NCBI RefSeq assembly: GCF_002285495.1 | Contig: NZ_CP016786.1 | Coordinates: 1,750,001 to 1,814,000 of the forward strand | Direction of reading: 5' to 3' | Source of the DNA: Clostridium isatidis | GTDB taxonomy: Bacteria > Bacillota > Clostridia > Clostridiales > Clostridiaceae | Length of the DNA: 64,000 nt | In this document: positions 8,393 through 16,818 of the stretch, in pieces | How the letters are laid out: each line of letters begins with the position of its first letter | How positions within the stretch are numbered: position 1 is the first letter of the stretch | Program-made: the position numbers and the translations under genes | Notes under the pieces: generated by a model | What the model was told of the DNA's origin: nothing | Databases searched by the model: none | Seen by the model: only the letters and a program-made list of their open reading frames with translations

Positions 8393-9622
8393 TTACCTCC
8401 ATTTTGCGAACATATCGTAAGTTTTCTTAATCGCTTCTATTAACTTATCTATATCTTCCTTAGTATTGTATAAATAAATACTTGCTCTACAAGTAGCATT
8501 AATTCCCATATATCTCATTAAAGGCTGAGCACAATGATTTCCTGCTCTAATGCAAACTCCTAGGGAATCGAAAATTGATGCGCAATCATGTGGATGAACT
8601 CCATCAATTGCAAAGGATATTACTCCTCCTCTTTTTTCTACTTCCTTTGGACCATATATGGTTACATAAGGTAGTTCTCTAATTTTTTCCATAGCATAGC
8701 TCATTAATTCATGTTCTATTTCTTCTATTTTATCCATGCCTACTTCATTTAAATAATCTATAGCCTTAGCCAAACCTACTGCACCTTCAACATTTTGTGT
8801 TCCAGCCTCAAACTTATATGGTAATTCATCAAATGTAGCTTCTTGTTCATATACATACTCTACCATATCTCCACCAAAGGTTACAGGAGGCATTTTTTCT
8901 AGTAATTCTTTCTTACCATAAAGTACTCCTATTCCCATAGGTCCTAAAAGCTTATGAGCAGAGAAAACTAAGAAGTCTGCATCTAAATCTTGTACATCTA
9001 CTTTCATATGAGGTACACTTTGAGCTCCATCTACAACAACTACTGCTCCCTTTGAATGAGCATATTTAGCTATTTCCTTAACTGGATTTATTGTACCTAA
9101 TGCATTTGATACTTGAGTTATTGCTACTAGCTTTGTTTTATCTGTTATTTTAGTCATAATTTCTTCTTCTGTAAGCTCACCATTTTCATTAGTGTACATA
9201 TATTTTAATAATGCACCCTTAGCTTTTGCTACTTGCTGCCATGGTATAAGATTAGAGTGATGTTCTGCAATGGAAATTACAATTTCGTCCCCTTCATTAA
9301 TAAAATTTAAGCCATAGGATCTTGCTAAAAGATTAAAGGAGTCTGTTGCATTTCTTGTAAATATTATTTCTTCTTTATATTTTGCATTAATAAAAGCTCT
9401 AACCTTTTCTCTTGCTTCATCATAAGCTTCTGTTGCTGCAACACTTAATGCATAAGCTCCTCTATGAGGATTGGCATTTGAATTTTGATAGTACTCTACC
9501 ATAGCCTCTATAACTGATTGTGGTTTTTGTGTTGTTGCAGCACTATCTAAATATACTATTCTCTTACCATTTACTTCTTTTGTTAAGGTTGGAAAATCTT
9601 TTACTATATCTCTATTATTCAT
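8393..9622 (-). CDS. sufS: Cysteine desulfurase SufS
   Basis: PLP-dependent group II cysteine desulfurase, 409 aa, converting cysteine to alanine and an enzyme-bound persulfide. PLP-binding lysine in FSAHKLLGPMGIGVLYG; catalytic loop cysteine in RAGNHCAQPLMRYMG; substrate region RGAYALSVAATEAYDEAREKV near the N-terminus. The start codon lies inside the last codons of sufD (eight-base overlap), indicating translational coupling. SufU directly follows, matching the SufS-SufU pair of Firmicutes. Confidence 0.96.
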   Translation of the reverse strand: MNNRDIVKDFPTLTKEVNGKRIVYLDSAATTQKPQSVIEAMVEYYQNSNANPHRGAYALSVAATEAYDEAREKVRAFINAKYKEEIIFTRNATDSFNLLARSYGLNFINEGDEIVISIAEHHSNLIPWQQVAKAKGALLKYMYTNENGELTEEEIMTKITDKTKLVAITQVSNALGTINPVKEIAKYAHSKGAVVVVDGAQSVPHMKVDVQDLDADFLVFSAHKLLGPMGIGVLYGKKELLEKMPPVTFGGDMVEYVYEQEATFDELPYKFEAGTQNVEGAVGLAKAIDYLNEVGMDKIEEIEHELMSYAMEKIRELPYVTIYGPKEVEKRGGVISFAIDGVHPHDCASIFDSLGVCIRAGNHCAQPLMRYMGINATCRASIYLYNTKEDIDKLIEAIKKTYDMFAKWR

Positions 9623-10718
9623 TATCCAAACATTCCTTTATAGCCTTAAATATTTCTTCTCTAGAATTTTGATCATCTATCTTATCTATTATAGGATTAA
9701 ATGCACCTTCAATTATTACCCTTCTAGCTTCGTTATAATCTAACCCTCTAGTCATTAAGTAAAATAGTTTGCTTTCATCAATTTTACCTGAAGCTGCAGC
9801 GTGTTCTCCTGAAACATCATCTTCTTCACATAATAGTAAAGGTAATGCTTTTGATCTAACCTTTGGAGATAAAATCATGCAATATTCATCTTCAGCTCCA
9901 GTACTTCTTGATGCTCCTCTTTTAAAATCTATTGTTCCTCTGAATATTTTTTGCGCTTCATCTTTTAATGCTCCCTTAGTAGAAATATTTGAACTGCTTC
10001 TTCTACCTCTGTGTGTCATAACATAATTAATATCTATAACTTTATCTTTAGCACCTAAATAGATTGAATTTAAAGTTGAAGCTGAGCTTTCTTCTTTTAA
10101 ATCTCCATGATAGTTAGTTATACTATATTTTCCACCTAGCTCTGCTGCTATAAAATCAACGCTGCCATTGTAGCTTACATCTGATACATTTGAATCTAAG
10201 TGCATTGTATTATTGTTTAATAAGTTTATCTTTGTTAATTTTAACTTGCTGTCATCTTTACTAAATACTTTTAAAATACCATTGTGATATCCTTCAGAAG
10301 CGTCCAAAGAATTGTATTTTATAATAATATTTGCTTCAGATTGTTCTTCACAAACTATTATTATATTATCTACTAAGGTATTATTGTTTTTATCCATATT
10401 GAACTCTATTATAATAGGTTCTTCTATTTTTGCTTTTCTTGCTATATTTATAATATAACCTTGGTTAAAGTCCTTTTCACCTTGATTAATTAATTCTTCT
10501 GATACACCGTAAGTAAAGTTTTTATTAAAAGGAAGTACTTTGTCCCTATCTATCTTTTCAATTATTACTCCATTATTTTCATTAGCAGTTATTTTTACAT
10601 TTTCAAAAGTACCTATAGCTGGAGCCTTATACTCTAATGTTACATCATTAACCTTTAGCCAACTTTTTGTTCTTACAGGAGTCTTATTTAAATTACTAAA
10701 ATTAATTTCATTAACCAT
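9615..10718 (-). CDS. sufD: Fe-S assembly scaffold subunit SufD
   Basis: Beta-helical partner of SufB in the SufBC2D scaffold, 367 aa. The C-terminal half holds the family core: GRRSSSNISTKGALKDEAQKIFRGTIDF, SPKVRSKALPLLLCEEDDVSGEHAAASGKIDE (with the conserved His for cluster assembly) and LFYLMTRGLDYNEARRVIIEGAF. The N-terminal part is divergent, as usual. Start ATG overlaps the sufB stop as TAATG, so the two are coupled. Confidence 0.94.
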   Translation of the reverse strand: MVNEINFSNLNKTPVRTKSWLKVNDVTLEYKAPAIGTFENVKITANENNGVIIEKIDRDKVLPFNKNFTYGVSEELINQGEKDFNQGYIINIARKAKIEEPIIIEFNMDKNNNTLVDNIIIVCEEQSEANIIIKYNSLDASEGYHNGILKVFSKDDSKLKLTKINLLNNNTMHLDSNVSDVSYNGSVDFIAAELGGKYSITNYHGDLKEESSASTLNSIYLGAKDKVIDINYVMTHRGRRSSSNISTKGALKDEAQKIFRGTIDFKRGASRSTGAEDEYCMILSPKVRSKALPLLLCEEDDVSGEHAAASGKIDESKLFYLMTRGLDYNEARRVIIEGAFNPIIDKIDDQNSREEIFKAIKECLDNE

Positions 10719-12127
10719 TATCCTATGCTCCCTTCTAGTTCAAGCTTAATTAAATTGTTCATTTCAACTGCATATTCAAGAGGTAATTCCTTTGATATTG
10801 GTTCAACGAAACCTCTAACTATCATTGATTTTGCTTCATCTTCGCTTATACCTCTGCTCATTAGGTAGAATATAGCTTCATCGCTTATCTTACCTATTTT
10901 TGCTTCATGTCCGATTTCTACATCATCTACTGCTAAATCAATTACTGGAATTGTATCTGATTTTGAAAGATTGTCTAGCATTAGAGATTCACAGGATACA
11001 GTTGATTTTGAATTATGAGCATTTGCATTAACTTTAACAACTCCCCTGTAAGTTGCAGTTCCGCCGTTTTTTGATATTGATTTTGAGTTAATTGTTGAAC
11101 TTGTATTTGGAGCAGCATGAACAACCTTTGCTCCAGTGTCTAGGTTTTGACCTTTACCAGCAAAGGATACTCCAGTAAATTCTGCAGTTGCTCCTTCTCC
11201 CTTTAAAACACTCATTGGGTATAGCATAGAAATATGTGATCCAAAGGATCCTGATACCCATTCTATTCTTCCGTTCTTTTCAACAATTGCTCTCTTTGTA
11301 TTAAGGTTTAACATATTTTTAGACCAGTTTTCTATTGTACTGTATCTTAAAGTTGCTCCTTCTTTAACAAATAACTCAACACAACCTGCATGAAGGTTTG
11401 TTACATTGTATTTAGGTGCTGAACATCCTTCTATGAAGTGAAGCTTAGCTCCTTCTTCTACAATAATTAATGTATGTTCAAATTGACCTGCTCCAGGTGA
11501 ATTTAATCTAAAGTATGATTGTAGCGGAATATCTACATTTACTCCCTTTGGTACATATACAAAGGATCCACCTGACCATACAGCCCCATGTAAGGCTGCA
11601 AATTTATGCTCTCTTGGAGATACGCATTTCATAAAGTATTCCTTAACAATATCTCCATATTCTCTTATAGCTGTCTCCATATCAGTGTAAACAACACCCT
11701 GTTTTACTAAATCTTCTTTTATACTATGGTAAACAACTTCTGAATCGTACTGAGCTCCAACACCTGCTAGGGATGTCTTTTCTGCTTCTGGTATTCCTAG
11801 AAGATCAAAAGTCTTTTTAATATCTTCAGGAACTTCATCCCAGCTTTCAGCCATTTTAGATTTTGGTCTAACATATGTAACGATATTATCCATATCTAAT
11901 TCATCTAAAGATGGTCCCCAAGTTGGTAAACTAATTTCATTATATATATCTAAAGATTTTAATCTAAATTCAGTCATCCATTCTGGTTCATTTTTTTCTT
12001 TTGAAATAGTTGTAACTATTTCTTTTGTAAGACCTTTATCAGTTTTAAATTCAAATCTATCTTCATTCTTAACGTCATAGATTCCTCTATCCATTTCATC
12101 TATGACAGTTTTCTTTCTATTTTCCAC
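10718..12127 (-). CDS. sufB: Fe-S assembly scaffold subunit SufB
   Basis: Central scaffold subunit, 469 aa, receiving sulfur and building the cluster with SufC and SufD. Typical N-terminus (PEWMTEFRLKSLDIYNEISLPTWGP), MKCVSPREHKFAALHGAVWSGGSFVYVPKGV, HFIEGCSAPKYNVTNLHAGCVELFVKEGATLRYSTIENW (with the conserved cysteine of the SufB core) and IGHEAKIGKISDEAIFYLMSRGI. It begins at a GTG six bases after GGAGGTGA, 15 bases beyond sufC. Confidence 0.96.
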   Translation of the reverse strand: MENRKKTVIDEMDRGIYDVKNEDRFEFKTDKGLTKEIVTTISKEKNEPEWMTEFRLKSLDIYNEISLPTWGPSLDELDMDNIVTYVRPKSKMAESWDEVPEDIKKTFDLLGIPEAEKTSLAGVGAQYDSEVVYHSIKEDLVKQGVVYTDMETAIREYGDIVKEYFMKCVSPREHKFAALHGAVWSGGSFVYVPKGVNVDIPLQSYFRLNSPGAGQFEHTLIIVEEGAKLHFIEGCSAPKYNVTNLHAGCVELFVKEGATLRYSTIENWSKNMLNLNTKRAIVEKNGRIEWVSGSFGSHISMLYPMSVLKGEGATAEFTGVSFAGKGQNLDTGAKVVHAAPNTSSTINSKSISKNGGTATYRGVVKVNANAHNSKSTVSCESLMLDNLSKSDTIPVIDLAVDDVEIGHEAKIGKISDEAIFYLMSRGISEDEAKSMIVRGFVEPISKELPLEYAVEMNNLIKLELEGSIG

Positions 12128-12142
12128 AGGCTCACCTCCAAA

Positions 12143-12892
12143 CTAAATTGCTGCCTTCTTAAATGCTTCATATCCATCTTGTTCAATTTGTTCAGCAAGG
12201 CTTGCGTCTCCAGTTTTAACAATTCTTCCATCAACTAAAACATGAACGTAATCAGCTTTTAAGTTTTCTAATATCTTTGTATTGTGAGTAATTATTAATA
12301 CTGCATTATTTTCATTTGAGTACATTTTAATACCTTGAGAAACAATTCTTATAGCATCTACGTCTAGTCCAGAATCTGTTTCATCTAGTATCGCTAGTTT
12401 AGGGTTTAACATAAGCATTTGAAGAATTTCGTTTTTCTTCTTTTCTCCTCCTGAGAAACCTACATTTAAATATCTCTTTGCATATTCTGGTTTCATTTTT
12501 AATTCTTTCATATTATTCTTTAAGTCTTTATCAAACTTTAAGAACTTGATTAATTGACCATCTATAGCAATTTTAGAACTTCTTATAAAGTTCTCAACAG
12601 TTATGCCAGGTACTTCTTCTGGATGTTGGAAAGATAAGAATAAGCCCTTTCTTGCTCTTTCATCTGTTTTTAATTCTGATATATCTTCACCTTCGAAAAC
12701 TACTTCTCCAGATATTACCTTATATTTTGGATGAGCCATTAATGTGTTAGCTAGAGTTGATTTACCTGCTCCATTAGGACCCATTATTACATGAATTTCA
12801 CCTTTTTTTATTTGTAAGTCTAATCCCTTTAGGATTTCTTTTCCTTCAACCTCTGTTCTTAACCCACTTATATTTAATAATACTTCGCTCAT
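12143..12892 (-). CDS. sufC: Fe-S assembly ATPase SufC
   Basis: ABC-type ATPase of the SufBC2D complex, first gene of the operon, 249 aa. Walker A GPNGAGKSTLANTL, SufC-specific Q-loop FLSFQHPEEVPGI, signature VGFSGGEKKKNEILQM and Walker B KLAILDETDSGLDVDA. The ATG at 12892 is chosen because AAGGAG stands eight bases upstream; 13 further codons are open upstream without a site. No iscR/sufR regulator gene is adjacent, and the 239 bases before it hold the promoter region and the 3' hairpins of the neighbouring GNAT gene. Confidence 0.96.
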   Translation of the reverse strand: MSEVLLNISGLRTEVEGKEILKGLDLQIKKGEIHVIMGPNGAGKSTLANTLMAHPKYKVISGEVVFEGEDISELKTDERARKGLFLSFQHPEEVPGITVENFIRSSKIAIDGQLIKFLKFDKDLKNNMKELKMKPEYAKRYLNVGFSGGEKKKNEILQMLMLNPKLAILDETDSGLDVDAIRIVSQGIKMYSNENNAVLIITHNTKILENLKADYVHVLVDGRIVKTGDASLAEQIEQDGYEAFKKAAI

Positions 12893-13053
12893 TTTTACAT
12901 CTCCTTGTTTATATAATCCATACAATTTCACTCTGATTTAATTATATCATACTAAATAACTCGTATTTAATCAAATATATTTTTTATAAATATAGGCTGT
13001 ATGTATTTATTTTCACATAGTAGCTTTTAATAGCTATTTATTTCTTATGAAAA

Positions 13054-13132
13054 TGATAGGATTTTACATATTTACGAGTAATCCTATCAATTATTGTGTA
13101 ATGTAGAATTTTCAAGGTTCATTCTACATTAC
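13054..13132 (-). terminator. Two consecutive hairpins after the GNAT gene
   Basis: First stem GTAATGTAGAAT / ATTCTACATTAC (13098-13109 and 13121-13132, perfect, overlapping the stop codon), then TGATAGGATT / AATCCTATCA (13054-13063 and 13080-13089, perfect). Only a short TTTTC tail follows, so they may act as terminator plus 3' stabiliser. Confidence 0.55.
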
Positions 13133-13680
13133 TATCTTAGTTCTTTAGAAAGAATGTATCTCCTTAACCCTCCGTATTTTAGCTTATCTTTTTTTATTTT
13201 ATAACCTGAATTTAAAAATGTGTTTAGACTATATTTATTATAAGGTGATACTGTTGCTGCAAGAAGCTCCATTCCATCTTCTCTTGCAATTTCCTCTATT
13301 CTCTCGCATATTATCCTCTGTAATCTGTTACCCCTATACTCTTCCTTAACAACTGTTGTCTCAATTTGGGCAGTTTTTAAAAGTATTTCTCCTTCTAAGG
13401 CTAAATCATAAGCATAATTTTCCTTATCATATCCCTTTTTTAAATAAACCCCCATCGCTATTAAATTATCTTCTTCATCTAAACACCCTATTACTTTTCC
13501 CCTTTCAAAGGATTTTATAAATTCCTCCCTATCTGTCTTTGCAAATAACTGCTTATCTTCTAATCCCTTATATATTTCTTCCTGCAGTTCCATAATTTTA
13601 TCTAAATATGATAGATCCAATTCCTTAAAAAAAGCATCTATAATTTTACCACTTCTATTTTTAATTCTTAATTTAGTCAT
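13132..13680 (-). CDS. GNAT family N-acetyltransferase
   Basis: A 182-aa acetyl-CoA-dependent transferase of unknown substrate. The acetyl-CoA loop is VVKEEYRGNRLQRIICERIEEIAREDG (residues about 110-136), followed by ELLAATVSPYNKYSLNTFLNSGYKI, the usual last beta-alpha-beta unit. N-terminal strands contain FIKSFERGKVIGCLDEEDNLIAMGVYLKK. Start preceded by AAAGGGGTGATG. It stands alone between the suf operon and a repeat array; no partner gene hints at the substrate. Confidence 0.85.
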   Translation of the reverse strand: MTKLRIKNRSGKIIDAFFKELDLSYLDKIMELQEEIYKGLEDKQLFAKTDREEFIKSFERGKVIGCLDEEDNLIAMGVYLKKGYDKENYAYDLALEGEILLKTAQIETTVVKEEYRGNRLQRIICERIEEIAREDGMELLAATVSPYNKYSLNTFLNSGYKIKKDKLKYGGLRRYILSKELR

Positions 13681-13701
13681 AATACATCACCCCTTTAATT
13701 C

Positions 13702-13977
13702 AGTGTGGAGTTTTGAGTTTGGAGTGGGGAGTGTGGAATTCAGTGTGGAGTTTTGAGTTTGGAGTGCTGAGTGGGGAGTTGTTTGGGCTGGACAAGCTAA
13801 CTGATAACTACTAACTCAAAACCCAACTCCAAACTCCTAACTTCTAACTTCTAACTACTAACTCCACACTCCTAACTACTAACTCCACACTCCTAACTCC
13901 TAACCCCTAACTCCACACTTCTAACTACTAACTCCTAACTCCTAACTCCTAACTCCTAACCCCTAACTCCTAACTGT
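13702..13977. repeat. Inverted heptanucleotide repeat array
   Basis: From 13702 to about 13780 the + strand is a run of seven-base units (AGTGTGG AGTTTTG, AGTTTGG AGTGGGG and so on), including a duplicated 40-base block. After a spacer of about 25 bases the complement appears: from about 13806 to 13976 units such as AACTCCT, AACTCCA and CACTCCT repeat with seven-base period. The two arms can pair into a long imperfect hairpin. It fills the space between the GNAT and Nudix genes and begins at the Nudix stop codon. No coding potential is apparent. Confidence 0.9.
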
Positions 13978-13979
13978 TT

Positions 13980-14564
13980 CTAACTATTTATAAAGTTGCT
14001 TATTGCAAGGTATGCCTTAACATCAATCTTCTGTCCTGATTTTAATATTTCTCTTCCCTCTTCCTTAGTAATTAATTTTACTTCTATTTCTTCATCTGCT
14101 TCTAAATTTTCCAAGGATACTTTTCCTTTGCAATTACAGCTAACCAAAGCAAAAGACTCATCTGTCATTCCCACTGAAGCATAGGTTTTTTCAATTGTCT
14201 TATTATAATCTATGTTAACTAAATCTAATCCAGTTTCTTCTTTTAATTCTCTTTTAACTGCTTCCTCAAAAGTTTCATTTCCATCAATTAAACCTGCTGG
14301 AAGCTCTATAACAAAATCATTAAGAGGAACTCTAAATTGCTTTATTATTACTAACTTATTTTCTTCTATATGTCTAGGAATTATTACAACCGCATCTATT
14401 TTATCTTTTTTCCCTTGAAAGAATTTATCATCTATCTCTTGTTTATTTTTTCTAGAAGCTATTGTCCACTTCTTATTTTCTCCAAGCTTATTAATATACT
14501 CTGCTTCATATAAGTTTAAAAATTTAGTTTGAGCTAGAGTATTGATTTTAGTTATTTTTCCCAT
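13980..14564 (-). CDS. nudF: Nudix hydrolase, ADP-ribose pyrophosphatase type
   Basis: Hydrolase of nucleoside diphosphate derivatives, probably ADP-ribose, 194 aa. The Nudix box reads GLIDGNETFEEAVKRELKEETGL (residues about 91-114), matching GX5EX7REUXEEXGU. Upstream VVIIPRHIEENKLVIIKQFRVPLNDFVIELPA and downstream YASVGMTDESFALV correspond to the ADPRase dimer and specificity segments. Start follows GGAGTGA. The stop codon is followed at once by the heptanucleotide array. Confidence 0.88.
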   Translation of the reverse strand: MGKITKINTLAQTKFLNLYEAEYINKLGENKKWTIASRKNKQEIDDKFFQGKKDKIDAVVIIPRHIEENKLVIIKQFRVPLNDFVIELPAGLIDGNETFEEAVKRELKEETGLDLVNIDYNKTIEKTYASVGMTDESFALVSCNCKGKVSLENLEADEEIEVKLITKEEGREILKSGQKIDVKAYLAISNFINS

Positions 14565-14677
14565 AAAATCACTCCAATGTCTACTATTTTATTCAATTTT
14601 TATTATACAATATATTATTGTAATAAGCTTCTAAAATATGTATAATATTTCTAATAAAAATAAAAGGATGTGAAACT

Positions 14678-15829
14678 TTGAAAGAAATAGACGAAAAATT
14701 TAAGAAAAATTTATTATTAGGAACATTATTGATATCAATATATTTTATATTTTCAAACTTAGGTTATTTTTTAAAAGGCTTTAATGTTTTTATACAAATA
14801 ATCAATCCATTTTTAGTTGGTTTTGCAATTGCCTTTGTATTAAATATCCCTATGAATTTTTTTGAACTAAATGTTTTTTCTTTTTTAGATACCAAAAAAT
14901 ATATTAAATATAGAAACTTCAAAAGACCATTGTCAATATTAGCTACTTTTCTAACAGTAATAGGTCTAATTACTGCACTAGCATTATTTGTTATTCCACA
15001 ATTAACTTCTAGTGTTTCCACATTACTTAAAACTATTCCTGGACACATGAGTTCTTTTGAAAGACTAATTTCTCAATATATAAATGATACTGAAATTTCT
15101 AAAGAAGTTTTACAAAAAGTTTCTTCAACAATTATGGCTGCATGGAAAGACTTATTCACTGTTGGCGGAGAAATTATTTCTAATTCTTTATCTAGTATTT
15201 TAAATACCACAATGAACATAACTAGCGGCTTAATAAATTTTATTTTATCAGTAATTCTTTCAATTTATATGTTATCTAGCAAAGAAACATTAATTCATCA
15301 ACTAAGGAAAATAATTTATGCCTTTTTACCTAAAAAAGCTGCTGATAAACTTATTTATATAGGGAATTTAAGTAATATTACCTTTTCAAAATTTATTTCT
15401 GGCCAATGCGTAGAAGCTGTTATTTTAGGTACTTTATGTTTTATTGGAATGCTAATATTAAGAATGCCTTATGCATTATTAATAAGTGTATTGATTGCTG
15501 TTACAGCTTTAATACCGGTATTTGGGGCCTTCATTGGAACAATACCTGCTGTTTTCTTAATTCTTTTAATAAGTCCTATAAAAGCCTTATGGTTTATTAT
15601 CTTTATACTATTTCTTCAACAATTTGAGGGAAATATCATCTATCCTAAAGTAGTTGGAAACTCTGTTGGTCTTTCAGCCCTATGGGTTATGATGGCCATG
15701 TTAGTTGGAGGAAGCACCTTAGGAATATTAGGAATGCTTATTGGTATTCCAATCTTTAGCGTTTTATATCAGCTATTAAAAGAAAAGACCAATAAGAAAC
15801 TAAAAATGAAAGAAATTGAAATTGAATAA
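14678..15829 (+). CDS. AI-2E family (YtvI/PerM-like) membrane transporter
   Basis: A 383-aa polytopic protein of the AI-2E superfamily. Two helices at the N-terminus (LLLGTLLISIYFIFSNLGY, INPFLVGFAIAFVLNIPMNF), a central extracellular or amphipathic segment (residues 120-185), then the conserved C-terminal helix block with SGQCVEAVILGTLCFIGMLIL, ALIPVFGAFIGTIPAVFLILL, QQFEGNIIYPKVVGNSVGLSALWVM and GIPIFSVLYQLL. Members export varied substrates or ions; the AI-2 link of the name is not general. It begins at TTG, because the AAAAGGATG site is correctly placed and the only nearby ATG is followed at once by a stop. Confidence 0.9.
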   Translation: MKEIDEKFKKNLLLGTLLISIYFIFSNLGYFLKGFNVFIQIINPFLVGFAIAFVLNIPMNFFELNVFSFLDTKKYIKYRNFKRPLSILATFLTVIGLITALALFVIPQLTSSVSTLLKTIPGHMSSFERLISQYINDTEISKEVLQKVSSTIMAAWKDLFTVGGEIISNSLSSILNTTMNITSGLINFILSVILSIYMLSSKETLIHQLRKIIYAFLPKKAADKLIYIGNLSNITFSKFISGQCVEAVILGTLCFIGMLILRMPYALLISVLIAVTALIPVFGAFIGTIPAVFLILLISPIKALWFIIFILFLQQFEGNIIYPKVVGNSVGLSALWVMMAMLVGGSTLGILGMLIGIPIFSVLYQLLKEKTNKKLKMKEIEIE

Positions 15830-15832
15830 GAA

Positions 15833-15864
15833 AAAAAGGCTAATCCTCTTGGATTAGCCTTTTT
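15833..15864. terminator. Bidirectional terminator
   Basis: Perfect 14-base arms AAAAAGGCTAATCC / GGATTAGCCTTTTT with a TCTT loop, between convergent genes; T-tracts on both strands. Confidence 0.92.
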
Positions 15865-15887
15865 AATATATTTGTATCTCAATACTC

Positions 15888-16796
15888 TTAATTCCCCTTA
15901 GTTATCCTATCTAATATCGCCTCACAAAGCCTATGAGTTTCTAAAGCATCTTCTAGACTTATTGATGGCTCCCTGTTTTCTTTTACTGAATTAATAAATT
16001 CATCAATAATTGGCTCAAAACCTCTTCTATATAAAATTCTATCCCAATCATTAAATTCTTTTATTTCCTTTTTATTATTCTTGTATATTTTAGAAGTCAT
16101 TAAATTTTCAACGATTACTTTAGTTCCAGAGGAAATATATTCCACATTTTCTTCATTGTAACCGCTATCTCTATTCATCATAGCAATAGCAGTAGAATTA
16201 TTTGTCTTTAGAGTAACAACTATATTATATAACAAATTATCCTTCATTAAGAAATTTAGCTCAAAATCTTCTATTTTATCTCTTAGTAAAAATCTTGTAG
16301 TATCAAGAACATGTATAAAGTCATCTAAAATAATAATTTTAGCTTCTTTAGGACTAAATACTCTGTTTTTTTCTACTTTAATAGTGGTTGGAATATCCTG
16401 TTCTATAAGATTTTTATACATTGGAGCAAACCTTCTATTAAAGCCCACCATTAATATTTTATTTTTCTCTTTTGCTAGATTATAAGCTCTTACACTTTCC
16501 TCATAAGAATAACTAATAGGCTTATCAACATAAACATTAATTCCAGCCTTCAATAACTTTTCTATTATTGAAAAATGACTTTCTGTAGAGCTATGCACAA
16601 AAGCAGCATCTATATCCTTGTCTAAAAGCTCATCTACATTTGTATAAGCTTCATTTATTCTATATTTTTTGGCTAATTTATCTAGTTTTTCCTTGTTTCT
16701 TGTGCAAAAGACAAGCTCAATATCTTCTTTTGATGTAATATATGGAAGATATGCTTTAGTACATATATTTCCAAGTCCAATAATTGCAATTCTCAT
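15888..16796 (-). CDS. Gfo/Idh/MocA family oxidoreductase
   Basis: NAD(P)-dependent sugar or polyol oxidoreductase of undetermined substrate, 302 aa. N-terminal Rossmann fold MRIAIIGLGNICTKAYLPYI, then VFCTRNKEKLDKLAKKY, the catalytic-region motif YVDKPISYSYEESV (EKP-type lysine present), and GFNRRFAPMY. The ATG at 16796 is chosen over the GTG at 16805 because GAGGTGG is correctly spaced for the ATG only. It starts 22 bases after the GGDEF/HD-GYP gene, so the two may be cotranscribed. Confidence 0.9.
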   Translation of the reverse strand: MRIAIIGLGNICTKAYLPYITSKEDIELVFCTRNKEKLDKLAKKYRINEAYTNVDELLDKDIDAAFVHSSTESHFSIIEKLLKAGINVYVDKPISYSYEESVRAYNLAKEKNKILMVGFNRRFAPMYKNLIEQDIPTTIKVEKNRVFSPKEAKIIILDDFIHVLDTTRFLLRDKIEDFELNFLMKDNLLYNIVVTLKTNNSTAIAMMNRDSGYNEENVEYISSGTKVIVENLMTSKIYKNNKKEIKEFNDWDRILYRRGFEPIIDEFINSVKENREPSISLEDALETHRLCEAILDRITKGN

Positions 16797-16818
16797 AAAA
16801 TCCACCTCACACCCTTAT

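Noticed and set aside
13702..13977. CRISPR array
   Set aside because: Units are 7 bases and directly adjacent with no unique spacers; no cas genes in the window.
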